From the NCBI GenBank assembly GCA_946803715.1, contig CAMPET010000195.1, positions 123,781 to 138,566 of the forward strand: DNA of 14,786 bases, written 5' to 3'. Made by a program: the position numbers and the translations under genes. The notes beneath the pieces are model-generated. The model was not told where the DNA came from and did not search any database. It saw nothing but the letters and a program-made list of their open reading frames with translations. Shown piece by piece: positions 1 through 10,201 of this stretch (the stretch's first letter is position 1; each line of letters begins with the position of its first letter). Origin of the DNA: Beroe ovata. Its lineage: Eukaryota; Ctenophora; Nuda; Beroida; Beroidae.

Positions 1-3
1 CCG

Positions 4-39
<36 letters not shown>

Positions 40-280
40 ACACACACAAACACACACAAACTTAATTAATCAACTGGTTCCTGTATACCTACTTGTATAA
101 GACCGAGTGTTTTTGCGTTGGATATTCCTTAGAGTCGGTGCAGTGGTGCGTGGTAAATTGGTACGTAGTATGTGTGTGAGACTAACTGTGAGTCCATAAC
201 AAAATGTTTATTTTTCGAATCACACTCCCACTAGGGAAATAGGTACAAGCTCCCTGAATCTTGTCTATAGCCCTGCATAG
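1..280. repeat. CA microsatellite and non-coding flank
   Basis: Positions about 6-38 are a nearly pure CA dinucleotide run, followed by degenerate ACAAACACAC units to about 60. From 61 to 280 no convincing exon is visible. If the plus-strand gene on the left starts outside the window, this stretch is one of its introns. Confidence 0.75.
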
Positions 281-1572
281 CTGTTCAAACACACGATGAC
301 TCAGATTTACCCAGGTTTACATAGAGATTATCCATCATGTGTGTCCACTGTCCAATGGACAATGGACAATGTGTGTCCAATGGACAATGTCCACGTTGTG
401 GACTCTGCGCACACATCTCTCCCTGCCAATGATCTTGTGTGTCCCAGGATTCCGTCGGAAAGTCCCCAAGATGTGTACCACTAAGTCGCGTTACGAGGAG
501 TATAACAAGATACAGCTGTGCAAATACCACTACATGAAAACCCATCCCGCAGCTTCGGCAACGGTGAGACACATTATAGTACTTGGCAGGCTACCGTCAT
601 TGTAATTGTTGCTGCTAGAATCGCTGCGTTTATTTGATCACTCTTGAACCGGACTTCTTGCAATAGTATTGGACGCCTTTCGACATCCTGAGCGAATAAT
701 GCAATTCTACGATGTCTTATTGAACGGAAACTATGACAGCCATGAAAATCCTTTTTTTCAGAGTAAGCCGCGACAGTTGGGCGAGCTCGCAGGACTGCTA
801 GTGATGCACAACACTGACAGACAATGCACTCAGGAGGTACATCATGTTACACTGTTGCATGTTGGTGTTACAGTGTTACACATGAGTTCGCTCCGTGTCA
901 TGGCGATCATTGGGCACACTTGAACGTGAAACATAACTGTGATTTCAGGTTCACTTCTATCTGAAGGAAATGTTCGAACAATCAAAGAAGAACCCAGATA
1001 CGTATCGATCGAATTATATCCGGAACAAGCCCATTCTCTCTGCCAAGAGTAAGACAGGTTGGTTTAACAGCTGAATGTATCTGCATGAGCTCCTGAATGT
1101 ATCCGCACCAATCACCATATCGAGGAGATATAACACACATCTGTGGGATACATAACACAAGTTTCCACCCGCAGCCCCCTCCACTCCGAAGAAAGCGGAC
1201 ACGCCCAACTCTGCACACCGAGTTATGTTCAGTGCACTCGGCCTGCCCCCTCAGAAACACGAACTCCGCCGTATCCAGACAGTCCCGCATGGTTCCACCC
1301 GCACGCCAGACCCCGCCGCCACCCTAACCCACCTCTCAGCTCCACCCAGCGCTTACCCCGGGTCACGTGACCAGAGAGTTTACATCAAGTTGTCGAGACC
1401 GACGCCACATAACTCCCAGAGCGGCACACAGGCGGCCTCAGTCCGGAAACAGACGTACAGACCGTTCTGTCTGATCAGGGGTGATCTGCAGGAGCAGGCA
1501 GTGGTAAAGAACAAGCCGATATCGGCACCGCCCTGCTCCCCAGCCCCCAGACTTGTGTCCGCGAGCAAATGA
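281..1572 (+). CDS. 3' end of an unrecognised multi-exon gene convergent with RPGRIP1L
   Basis: Four terminal exons join in phase: 448-563 (acceptor TGTCCCAG, donor GTGAGA), 762-836 (acceptor TTTTTTTCAG), 949-1057 (acceptor GATTTCAG, donor GTTGGT) and 1175-1572, ending at TGA 1570-1572. A further small exon at 281-314 (donor CCCAG|GTTTAC) also fits the phase but is less certain. Together they encode about 240 C-terminal residues. The first part is basic and holds a Cys-x14-Cys-x2-His arrangement (ending LCKYH) that might be part of a zinc site. The middle contains the stretch LGELAGLLVMHN and a helical segment VHFYLKEMFEQSKK. The last 130 residues are rich in Pro, Ser and Thr and probably disordered. 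I do not recognise the family. The 5' part lies outside the window. The splice phases and strong acceptors make a real gene likely. Confidence 0.6.
337..394. repeat. TGTCCA/TGGACA inverted and tandem repeat cluster
   Basis: The motif TGTCCAATGGACA recurs with near-copies of itself, and the cluster ends in GTCCAC-GTT-GTGGAC, a perfect 6-base stem. It lies in the putative intron just before the exon at 448. It reads as a small expanded near-palindromic minisatellite. Confidence 0.6.
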
Positions 1573-1894
1573 TACGCGGACAATGTGGACATGTGCATTG
1601 TGAGAAACAGGTGTGACATTTACTGAATATGTACCAAGTGAGAGGGAGTTTTTCCAAAGAGAGAAATGATAAGTATTCACAGAATATTTACACAATTGAT
1701 AATAAACATGAGATAAGCAGTCGTGGTAACACTGGGGCATGGTGTTGATCAGATAGCAGCTGTAAAACATCAATATGAACCAGTCATATAGTGAACCTAA
1801 TCGTCCCTTCGATTTTCAGACTGAGACATTAAGAAAGTTTATCAATCCGGAAAAGCGAATAAAACATAGTCATAGAGTTGGTCAAATATACTAT
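1573..1894. other. Convergent intergenic region with both 3' UTRs
   Basis: This is the space between the stop of the plus-strand gene (1572) and the stop of RPGRIP1L (1895). I see no exon in it. AATAAA on the plus strand at 1701-1706 and again at 1858-1863 are candidate poly(A) signals for the left gene. The second would bring its transcript almost to the RPGRIP1L stop, so overlapping 3' UTRs are possible. Confidence 0.6.
1701..1706 (+). promoter_or_regulatory. Candidate poly(A) signal AATAAA of the left gene
   Basis: A canonical AATAAA lies 129 bases after the TGA at 1572 on the same strand. A second AATAAA at 1858-1863 is the alternative. Confidence 0.45.
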
Positions 1895-1899
1895 TTAAT
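1894..1899 (-). promoter_or_regulatory. Candidate ATTAAA poly(A) signal overlapping the RPGRIP1L stop codon
   Basis: On the minus strand the last codons read GAT TAA followed by A, so ATTAAA spans the stop. No AATAAA follows on this strand within the intergenic region. If used, the 3' UTR would be only tens of bases long. Confidence 0.3.
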
Positions 1900-2788
1900 C
1901 CGATAGAGCTTGTATAGCTTTAGCTGTTTCTATGGTAACGCAGGCCACGCCCACTTTTTTGCCATCCCTCTCTCCGTATAGCGGTAACTCTTGCTCTGTG
2001 AGATCGATTGTTGTAGGCAAGTCCACTGTTGCTTTGCACAAGTTATAGCATTCTGCATCTGTGCTGTCACCAGGGTCTGACACCACTGTGAACGTTATCT
2101 GGGAGATTGATAACTTTGTTAACATTTGGTAAGAGTTCAATTGAGTGGGATTAACATAATATGATCGCGCATCTTAAAATCCCACCGTTTTGTCAGCCGA
2201 GTTGAAGACAATATCATTCAGCATCCTCCAATCTTCCGTGTCTTTTTCCACATAAAAAGTCTTGCGGAAATTGAAGAACAGTTTAGTGTCCGGAGACACT
2301 TTTACTGATCCAGGCGTCTCTGTGTCTGCTGGGTCAACGTTCAGTAACTTGTACTCAACGAATACCTGCAAAAACATTCATATCATGATTCATGATATGA
2401 ACATGTATGTGTCAGGAGTGTGTCACACTGAATTCCCATTGTCTGTGACTTGTGACATACACTGTGAATACTACACTGACAACTCTGTCTCTAGTCAGAG
2501 ATCTCCCTGAAACCACTCCTACTCTCACCTGCTCCACATCCTCCTCTAGCACAAAGTACGCATCACTGGAAAACATCACGTAGTGGATGATTACTATCAG
2601 GGGAGGGGGCCGAGGGGTCGGCACTTGGGTCGAGGATAGTGTCTCCCCCATGGAGTCAACAGTCCGTGAGAAGTCACGCGGTCCAGTCATCACCACGTCA
2701 TCTTCATCACTCGACATCATCTGCTCCGTTATCTGTTCCAATGTCTGGTCTTCTTCTTCTTCTTCTTGCTTTTTATCGGGTTGCACTC
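1895..2788 (-). other. RPGRIP1L: RPGRIP1L exons 26-28: C-terminal RPGR-interacting domain
   Basis: Residues about 1300-1456. Exon 26 has PPPLIVIIHYVMFSSDA, the first strand of the domain. Exon 27 has VFVEYKLLNVDP and FFNFRKTFYVEKD. Exon 28 has ITFTVVSDPGDS, LTEQELPLYGERDGKKVG and TIETAKAIQAL, ending in TAA. Order and motifs match the family's C-terminal C2-like domain (RPGR1_C), which binds RPGR in vertebrates. The exon 27 donor ACG|GTGGGA is weak. Confidence 0.92.
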
Positions 2789-5700
2789 CTAGTTGTGTTA
2801 TAGTGATTAGCGATTATCTTCAGACACATCACTTTCTTATTCGTGTCGATAATCGGCTCTGCGTATACGGATAACGTATGGATAACGTACCCTTTGGCAG
2901 GACCAGGTCGTCAAGTGAATCCTCGTCAGAGGATATCTCCTCCTCAAAGAATGTGTTGTTGAACTGGTTCCCCGATGCTGGGGTGGCTGGTCCCAGAGGG
3001 GATACACCCTCCAGACTGTCTCGTACACCCACTCCTGTGAGACAAAGCTAGGTTCAGGGATTCCTCATACTTTCGGACATGTTTTCTTGTGTTTGACAAC
3101 GGGTGCCCTATACACAGTACTCCATAACAACGAGTAGATGTCGTGTAAACATGTATTTTTGTGAGACACGAGAAGGAAGAACCGACCTGTGTCATCTAGA
3201 TCCTCGACTCCCTTAAACTCGATGGGCGTGGCCACAAGGGACTCCACGGTACTTATCTCCTCGTTACCCACGATAACGTCATCGTCTTCCGACGAGCTAT
3301 CGTCAAATGCAGTGACCTCGGGCTGTATGTGACGGTGTGAGTTTCAGATAAAATCTAGGTCCAGAAAAGGGGAGTATCCAAGTTTTGTGTCGTCGAGGTA
3401 GATACATCATATTAGTTATTGAGAATGTAAACTAGCCTGTTTGGTCACCGCAATTGGCAGTTTTTGGCTAGGAGGAGGGGGAGATGGTTTCTGCTCCTCT
3501 TCACTGTCCTGCCCCTCCGTCATTTTCTCTGTTTTCTGGGATTGGTTTGGTTTAGTGGGAGTAGTGACTTCGTCTCCCCCTGAAGAGACGCTGAACGTCT
3601 CATCCAGTTCTTCTGAAATGTCTGAGTGGTCACGTGGTGAGTCACGTGATCTGACACGTGTCTCAGGACCGGAGTAACGCGTGACTGCTGACACCATTGA
3701 GCTCTCGCCGTGTTTCAAAGTTGCAGCCATTCCTTCACTGGACATCTCTGACTCAGATTCCTGAGATATCTGTAACCCTCTTTAGCCAGGTGTGGTCGGG
3801 ATATGACCAAATGAACAAATCCGTCATGATTGGAAAATATTGACCAATGACATCATCCACAGACCTCTTGATTGATCCTCATGGCCTTGTCATACTCCTC
3901 TGGAGTCCTGAAAGACATGTACTCCAACTTTTGTGGAATTTCGTCAGGAGTAGGAGCGGACTTCAGATCCCTCTGTCTTTCCTCTTCTATCGCAAATGTT
4001 ACCTAAGGTATAGGTTTATGTGATGATTCTATCTCACTATCCCCAATATGAGAGTCTTCAGTCCATGTGTACAATTCGAATTTCGGGACTTCACGTACAT
4101 GTTGATCAGAGCTCTTTTTATCCGGTTTCTCTTTCTCTTCTGTCCTCTCCCTCATCAACCTCGCTGCCTCCTCTGCCCTCACTCTTGCAGCCTCCTTCTC
4201 TGCTCTCTTCGACGCCTCCCTCCGTCTCTCCTCCTCTTCTCTCTTCCTCCTTGCCTCATTCTCGTGTCTTATCCGGTCTTGTTCCGCTGATATCGTGTCG
4301 TAGTGTTCAGGCAGTAACTTCTGGGGTTCTGAGAAAATTGGAGCTATGTCATTAAAAAGTTATTAAACCCAGTTTCATGCCTCTCAATTGCAATCCGGAA
4401 ACACATGTACCTGTGTCCACATCACACGGGTTTCTGGAGAGGTTTCCAATTGTGTGCGGAGTCAGGATGTCAGGTTGCGCCGCGGGGGGCAGGTATGTGA
4501 AACCCCATTGCATCTTCAGTGCCATGATCCCCACCACACCTCCTCCCAACGCCCGTCTCGATATCTCAAATGTGCCCTGATGAGTGTGCTGTGAAATACC
4601 CGATACTCTAATAGGAACCCCGAATAATGCATTGGTGGGGGAAATCCCAGTTAAACAAGGTGCAGGAAGTTCACTCACTGAAATATCCTTGCCGTGTGCT
4701 AGGGGTAGGAGGGGAATTTCGACCACGCCCATAAGAGAGTCGGATTGTGCAGCATCGTCAAACACATACACGTGACACACTGCTTGAGTGAGATACCTGA
4801 ACAAAATAAGGTGATCAAAAACTGAGTTATGAGTTTTATCGCGAAGTCATACCCATAATATCAAATTGTAGTATTACCTGTGTAGCATCTCGTCTGTGGT
4901 GACTGGGAAGGTTTTAGCATCGTTATACTGCGGGTTATTTGAGCTGTTGACTATCGCTGTATCATGATCTTCAAAATTGTAGAATTTGTACATCACATAG
5001 CTGCAAAATACGATTTGATTTGGAAACTAGCTGAAGAAACTGGATTTTAGGTCACGATTTGATTTGGAAACTAGCTGAAGAAACTGGATTTTAGGTCACG
5101 CTAAATATGACAATTACTAACGGCGACGGCTGAGTAGACTTGTCCGTTGAAGTGAGGTCAGAACAGCTGACCACTGTTACTTTTAGTTCGTTATAATTCT
5201 CATGTGCAGGGTTATCTTTCTGTTGTTCTGAGTATGATATTAGAGACTGATGAGTGAAGCTTAGTATTACTGAGTCACGAATCAAGACTCAATTCATTCA
5301 AGAATCGAAACGGAATTTGTCTAACAATTCAAATGATTTACGGTGTTTTATTTTTTCTGTATAAGATATGATGTTGAATATTGTACCTGTATTGTCGGTA
5401 TTACTATTGAGATAGGCGTTAGCCTTCATCTTCTCCTTGAACAGTGTGAGACTGTGTGTCATTGGGAACTTGAGTCGGCAATAGTATTCCAAATTGGCAA
5501 ACACCACTCCATTTGTTTCGCCTATGGTGCCTGAATCGCAATGACAAATCAACAAACTTGCGGAATGTGCACGTTTTGGCAAAATTATCATTGCATGTTA
5601 CAAAAACGGCCGTGCGCGCGCGATTTTCGTTTAATATTGTTGCACTAACTGCTGAAAAATCGTGTTTTCCATGGTAAAATGTCGTTGCGCGCTCCACGAC

Positions 5701-8700
5701 AAACCTATCCAAGTTGATAAGTAGAAATAAATTAGAGATTGTGATTGTTGATTGTTCATAGTTTGCAAGCTGTAGACTGATAACTGATGGCTAATGCTTA
5801 TTTTGATACTTCTCAAAAACTAACCGAGTATTTGCAGAGAGCCGTGTATCCTAGAATTTGAATCCTGGTTGAGAATTTCCTTGAAATGCATCTGGCACGC
5901 CCCAATGCACCTTGAATCATAGGAATTCGTGTGATCGATAACAAGTCATCCATCGATAATTACTAACATAAATATCCGAATTACCATGAAACGACCGAAG
6001 CTTCGGCTTCGGCTTCGGCTTCTGCAAACTTCGGCATTTTTTTGACATTCAGCTTCGGCTTCGGTTTCGGCATAATTTTGCCGAAGTTTGGCCGAAGTTT
6101 TTGAGGTACTAGTATATTGANTTGTTCCGCTGATATCGTGTCGTAGTGTTCAGGTAGTAACTTCTGGGGTTCTGAGCAAATTTGAGCTAGGTCATTAGAA
6201 AGTGATTAAACCCAGTTTCATGCCTCTTAATAACAATCCGGAAACACATGTACCTGTATCCACATCACACGCATTTCTGGAGAGGTTCCCAATTGTGTGC
6301 GGAGTCAGGATGTCTGGTTGCGCGGCGGGGGGCAGGTATGTGAAACCCCATTGCATCTTCAGTGCCATGATCCCTACCACACCTCCTCCTAGTGCCCGTC
6401 TCGATATCTCATATGTACCCTGATGAGTATGCTGTGAAATACCCGATACTCTGATAGGAACCCTGAATAATTCATTGGTGAGGGAAATTCCAGTTAAACA
6501 AGGTGCATGGAGTTCACTCACTGAAATATCCTTGCCGTGTGCTAGGGGTAGGAGGGGAACTTCGACCACGCCCATAAGAGAGTCGGATTGTGCAGCATCA
6601 TCGAACACATACACGTGACACACTGCTTGAGTGAGATACCTGAACAAAATAAGGTAATCAAAAACTAAGTTATGAGTTTTATCGCGAAGTCAGATACCCA
6701 TTATCTTTGTAGTATATTAAGTACCTGTGTAGCATCTCGTCTGTGGTGACTGGGAAGGTTTTAGCATCGTTATACTGAGGGTTGTTAGAGCTGTTGACTA
6801 TCGCTGTATCGTGATCTTCAAAATTGTAGAATTTGTACATCACATAGCTGCAAAATACGAGTTGATTTGGAAGCTAGCTGAAGAAACTGGATTTTAGGTC
6901 ACGCTCAATATGATTATTACTAACGGCGACGGTTGAGTAGACTTGTCCGTTGAAGTGAGGTCAGAACAGCTGACCACTGTCACTTTTAGTTCGTTATAAT
7001 TCTCATGTGCAGGGTTATCTTTCTGTTGTTCTGCGTATGATATTAGAGACTGATGAGTCGAGCTTAGCATTACTGAGTCACGAATCAGGACTCAATTCAT
7101 TCAAGAATCGAAACGGAATTTGTCAAATTATTCAAATGATTTACGGTGTTTCAGATATAATGTTGTATAAGATATGATGTTGAAGATTGTACCTGTTTTC
7201 TCGGTATTACTATTGAGATAGGCGTTAGCCTTCATCTTCTCCTTGAACAGTGTGAGACTGTGTGTCATTGGGAACTTGAGTCGGCAATAGTATTCCAAAT
7301 TGGCAAACACCACTCCATTTGTTTCGCCTATGGTGCCTGAATTGGAATGACAAATCAGCAAACTTGCGGAATGTGCACGCTTTGGCAAAATTATCACTGC
7401 ATGTTACAAAAACGGCCGTGCGCGCGATTTTCGTTTAATATTGTTGCACTAACTGCCGAAAAGTCGTGTTTTCCACCGTGAAATGTCGTTGCGCACTCCA
7501 CGACTAACCAATCCAAGTTGATAAGTAGAAACAAATTAGAGAATTGTGATTGTTCATAGTTTGCAAGCTGTAGACTGATAGCTAATGCTTATTTCGATAC
7601 TTCTCAAAAACTTACCAAGTATTTGCAGAGAGCCGTGTATCCTAGAGTTTGAATCCTGGTTGAGAATTTCCTTGAAATGCATCTGACACGCCCCAATGCA
7701 CCTTGAATCGTAGGAATTCGTGTGATCGATAACAAGTCATCCATCGATAATTACTAACATAAATATCAGAATTACACTCCAATTTTACCTGAATTCCATC
7801 CCATTACAAGTGTAGAGGTACACTCCTGCACTATCGCTTTGCAGTGTCTTCAAGAAGAAATCATCCACACTTACAATGTACTGACAAGTGGTATTGAAGT
7901 CGGGCTGAAGTCCGCTGACCACTGAAATAGCTAGGAGTAAACTGATTAATAAAAATATGGAAACCGCTCATTTCTAAAGTAAAATTTAAAGCAAATCAAA
8001 GTTTATACTACTACTTTATTGAATTTAAGATATGATATCTTTACCAGATACCATCAACCACGAAGTCTACCTTTACTGACGACAGTTTCAAAGTGGTAGA
8101 AGTTGAGAACAACAAACAACTTCTCATCTGGACTCAGTAACTTGTCGTGTGCGATATACAACTTTCCTATGTGAATCTCGACCACGTTCTGAAGTAGTGG
8201 TATCAGTCATCGTGTGGTGGTAGTAGTCATTGAGATTCATGCTCGATCAGAAGATCAAACAACAGATCCTCTTGAATCTATCCTGTTAGTCGAGATCTAT
8301 CCTAATTCGAGAGAGACAGCAATACATAAGACGGGCGCATATTTCGTAGTCAGAATCATCAAAAACATGGAGATCCTAGCTATACCACAGCAAATAATCG
8401 AAATCGTGGTGTTCCGTACAGACCGCTATCTGTTGTCACAGAAGTTCACTGCCTACACAGAGATTCCTCTAATCGAGACATCACCCCCTCTCTCAGCCCT
8501 ACCTGTCCTCGCTCCAGACTGATATTGTAATCAGCCGGCGTATCACTATCACTTGTCGGTTCTATCTTGACCAGCTTGGTTCCATACGCTATATCACGTA
8601 ACTGTAACTCCAACTTGTTGATCTTGTGGTTGCGGATGTCAAGTAACTTGGCCGTTTCGTCTTCCCGACGAGCGTATTCCCGACGTGCACTCTCGTACTT

Positions 8701-10165
8701 GGCGTTTAGTGATGTAACCTGGGACAATGAATATACATGGATTTGGTATTGATCAAACAGTTTTTTCCAGATAAAACTCAATGACTGATACCGCTATAAG
8801 ACTACATAACCAGTGAAAGGCAACACAAATACAACTCCTAACAATACCTCATCTTGATAATCCTGCCCAGTGAAAAGCAACACAAATACAACTCCTAACC
8901 TCGTCTTGGTAATCCTGCTTCAGTTTGTATTGAATATCGAGGAGCATGTTCACTTTATCCAGTTCCATGACCAGGGCTGCGTGTTCAGTCTGCAGTTCCC
9001 GCAACTCCCTGCTGACATCATCCTTCTCCTCCAGCTCACTGCCTATTATTGTGTCAAATGTCACTGTCTTCTTTATCACCTCTTGCTGAAGGAAGGAGGG
9101 TGTTAAAGTGTCCGAATTGGGGCTCAAAGCAAAACAGTTTTCTTTGATCAGGTCTCACACAAAACTTCATTCGTCTGTTTGTTCCTCAATAGTACCTGTA
9201 CGGGCTGTTTCCATCATTTTACCTGTTTAGTTTGCTCATTGATAATATTCTTAGAGACTGCTTCCTGTGTAACAATTCTTTCTTCTCTTTCTTTAATCCT
9301 GACCCTTTCTTCCTCCTCTAAGAAGTAACGGCATGTTTTGAACGGCATGTTTTGAACGAACACAGTAAAAACACACGTTCACACTTCAAACACCCCTCAT
9401 CTATAATCCCCTTCACCCACTCTGTGAGGTTAATCAGGTACCAACCTAGCAGCTCCTTTGTCCTATCTAGTTCCATCTCCAGTTGTCTTATCGTCATCTC
9501 CAACTTGGTAACCTTATGCTCGAGCTCGGCTGCTCGATCCTTCTCGACGAGAAACTTGTCAAACGCTTCATCATGCGTTGCTCCGTCTTTCTGTGGGAAA
9601 GAGACACATTATTCTTCTGTTGAGACACGTTCAAGACAACATTCAAAAGTGTCTTTCTCCGTTAGATCAATGTTGAACTGAAAAAGGCTTGGGAGGCGAA
9701 TTAAAAAATGTTATTGTGTGAGTGTCTATGTGTGTTTCTGGGTATCTGTGTGTGTCTACTGTGTGTGTGTCCGTCTGTGTGTCATATTGTGTGGACTCTG
9801 TTACCTGCGGTGTGTTCTGTATCCGTTCTATCCTGTGCTCCAACTGCTTCACCCTGTCTCTCAACTTTCTCTCATTCAGTTTATACTGCTTCTCCTTTTC
9901 TGTGTTGAACACGTCTTCTATCAGACGACTGTTCTCCTGGTACAGTAGATTTTAGTGGTGTATGTATACGACCGACAGATGACAGCATCTGTATTGGCTG
10001 TGGTTTCATTGAATATGTTTTCCACTGGTTGTGTGTTCAATTAGCTGTGCTTTCCACTAGTTGTTTCGGCCAAATGTGAGTCTCATGACTTCACTGACCT
10101 CGCCAGGGCAATATTCATGTCACTGTGTGATTCACAATTCTTGACACACACACACACACACACAN

Positions 10166-10201
<36 letters not shown>

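Larger units (their letters stand above)
4411..5227 (-). other. RPGRIP1L: RPGRIP1L exons 17-20 (copy A): second C2 domain
   Basis: Residues about 745-915 form the central C2 domain. Exon 17 has NELKVTVVSCSDLTS, the first strand. Exon 18 has PYVMYKFYNFEDHDTAIV, NPQYND and TFPV, the calcium-loop-like region typical of this domain. Exon 19 has CHVYVFDDAAQSDSLMGVVE and PLLPLAHGKDIS. Exon 20 has GTFEIS and LKMQWGFTYLPP, the last strands. The exon 17 donor is CC|GTTAGT and the exon 20 donor is ACAG|GTACATG. Confidence 0.92.
4279..5984 (-). repeat. RPGRIP1L: Duplicated RPGRIP1L block, copy A (exons 15-20, continuing into complete exon 21)
   Basis: Exons are at 5910-5825, 5530-5387, 5227-5122, 5000-4878, 4796-4679 and 4576-4411, each exactly the length of its copy B partner (86, 144, 106, 123, 118, 166). 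Copy A runs on into the intact exon 21 and the rest of the 3' part of the gene. Its other end breaks off in intron 14, about 13 bases before the exon 14 donor would be expected, at a CCGAAG-rich insertion followed by the N. Exon 18 differs from copy B at four positions that I checked, all synonymous. Confidence 0.93.

Noticed and set aside
667-761. Possible extra coding sequence (reads DAFRHPERIMQFYDV) before the 762 exon
   Set aside because: The frame is open, but starting at 667 breaks phase with the 448-563 exon, and the strong acceptor at 760-761 fits phase exactly.
3629-3660. Three CACGTG E-box-like motifs close together
   Set aside because: They lie inside coding exon 23 far from any start, where Ser/Arg/His codons can produce them by chance.
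3441-3677. Plus-strand open frame
   Set aside because: It is the antisense of RPGRIP1L exon 23, with biased composition caused by the Ser/Pro/Lys-rich coding strand.
4020-4355. Ser/Leu/Pro-rich plus-strand open frames
   Set aside because: They are the antisense of the Glu/Arg/Lys-rich exon 21.
8214-8522. 102-codon plus-strand open frame
   Set aside because: It spans intron 12 and antisense exon 12, has no recognisable content, and the minus-strand exons fully explain the conservation.
9708-9955. Cys/Val-rich plus-strand open frames
   Set aside because: They are generated by the TG-rich microsatellite and by antisense exon 8.
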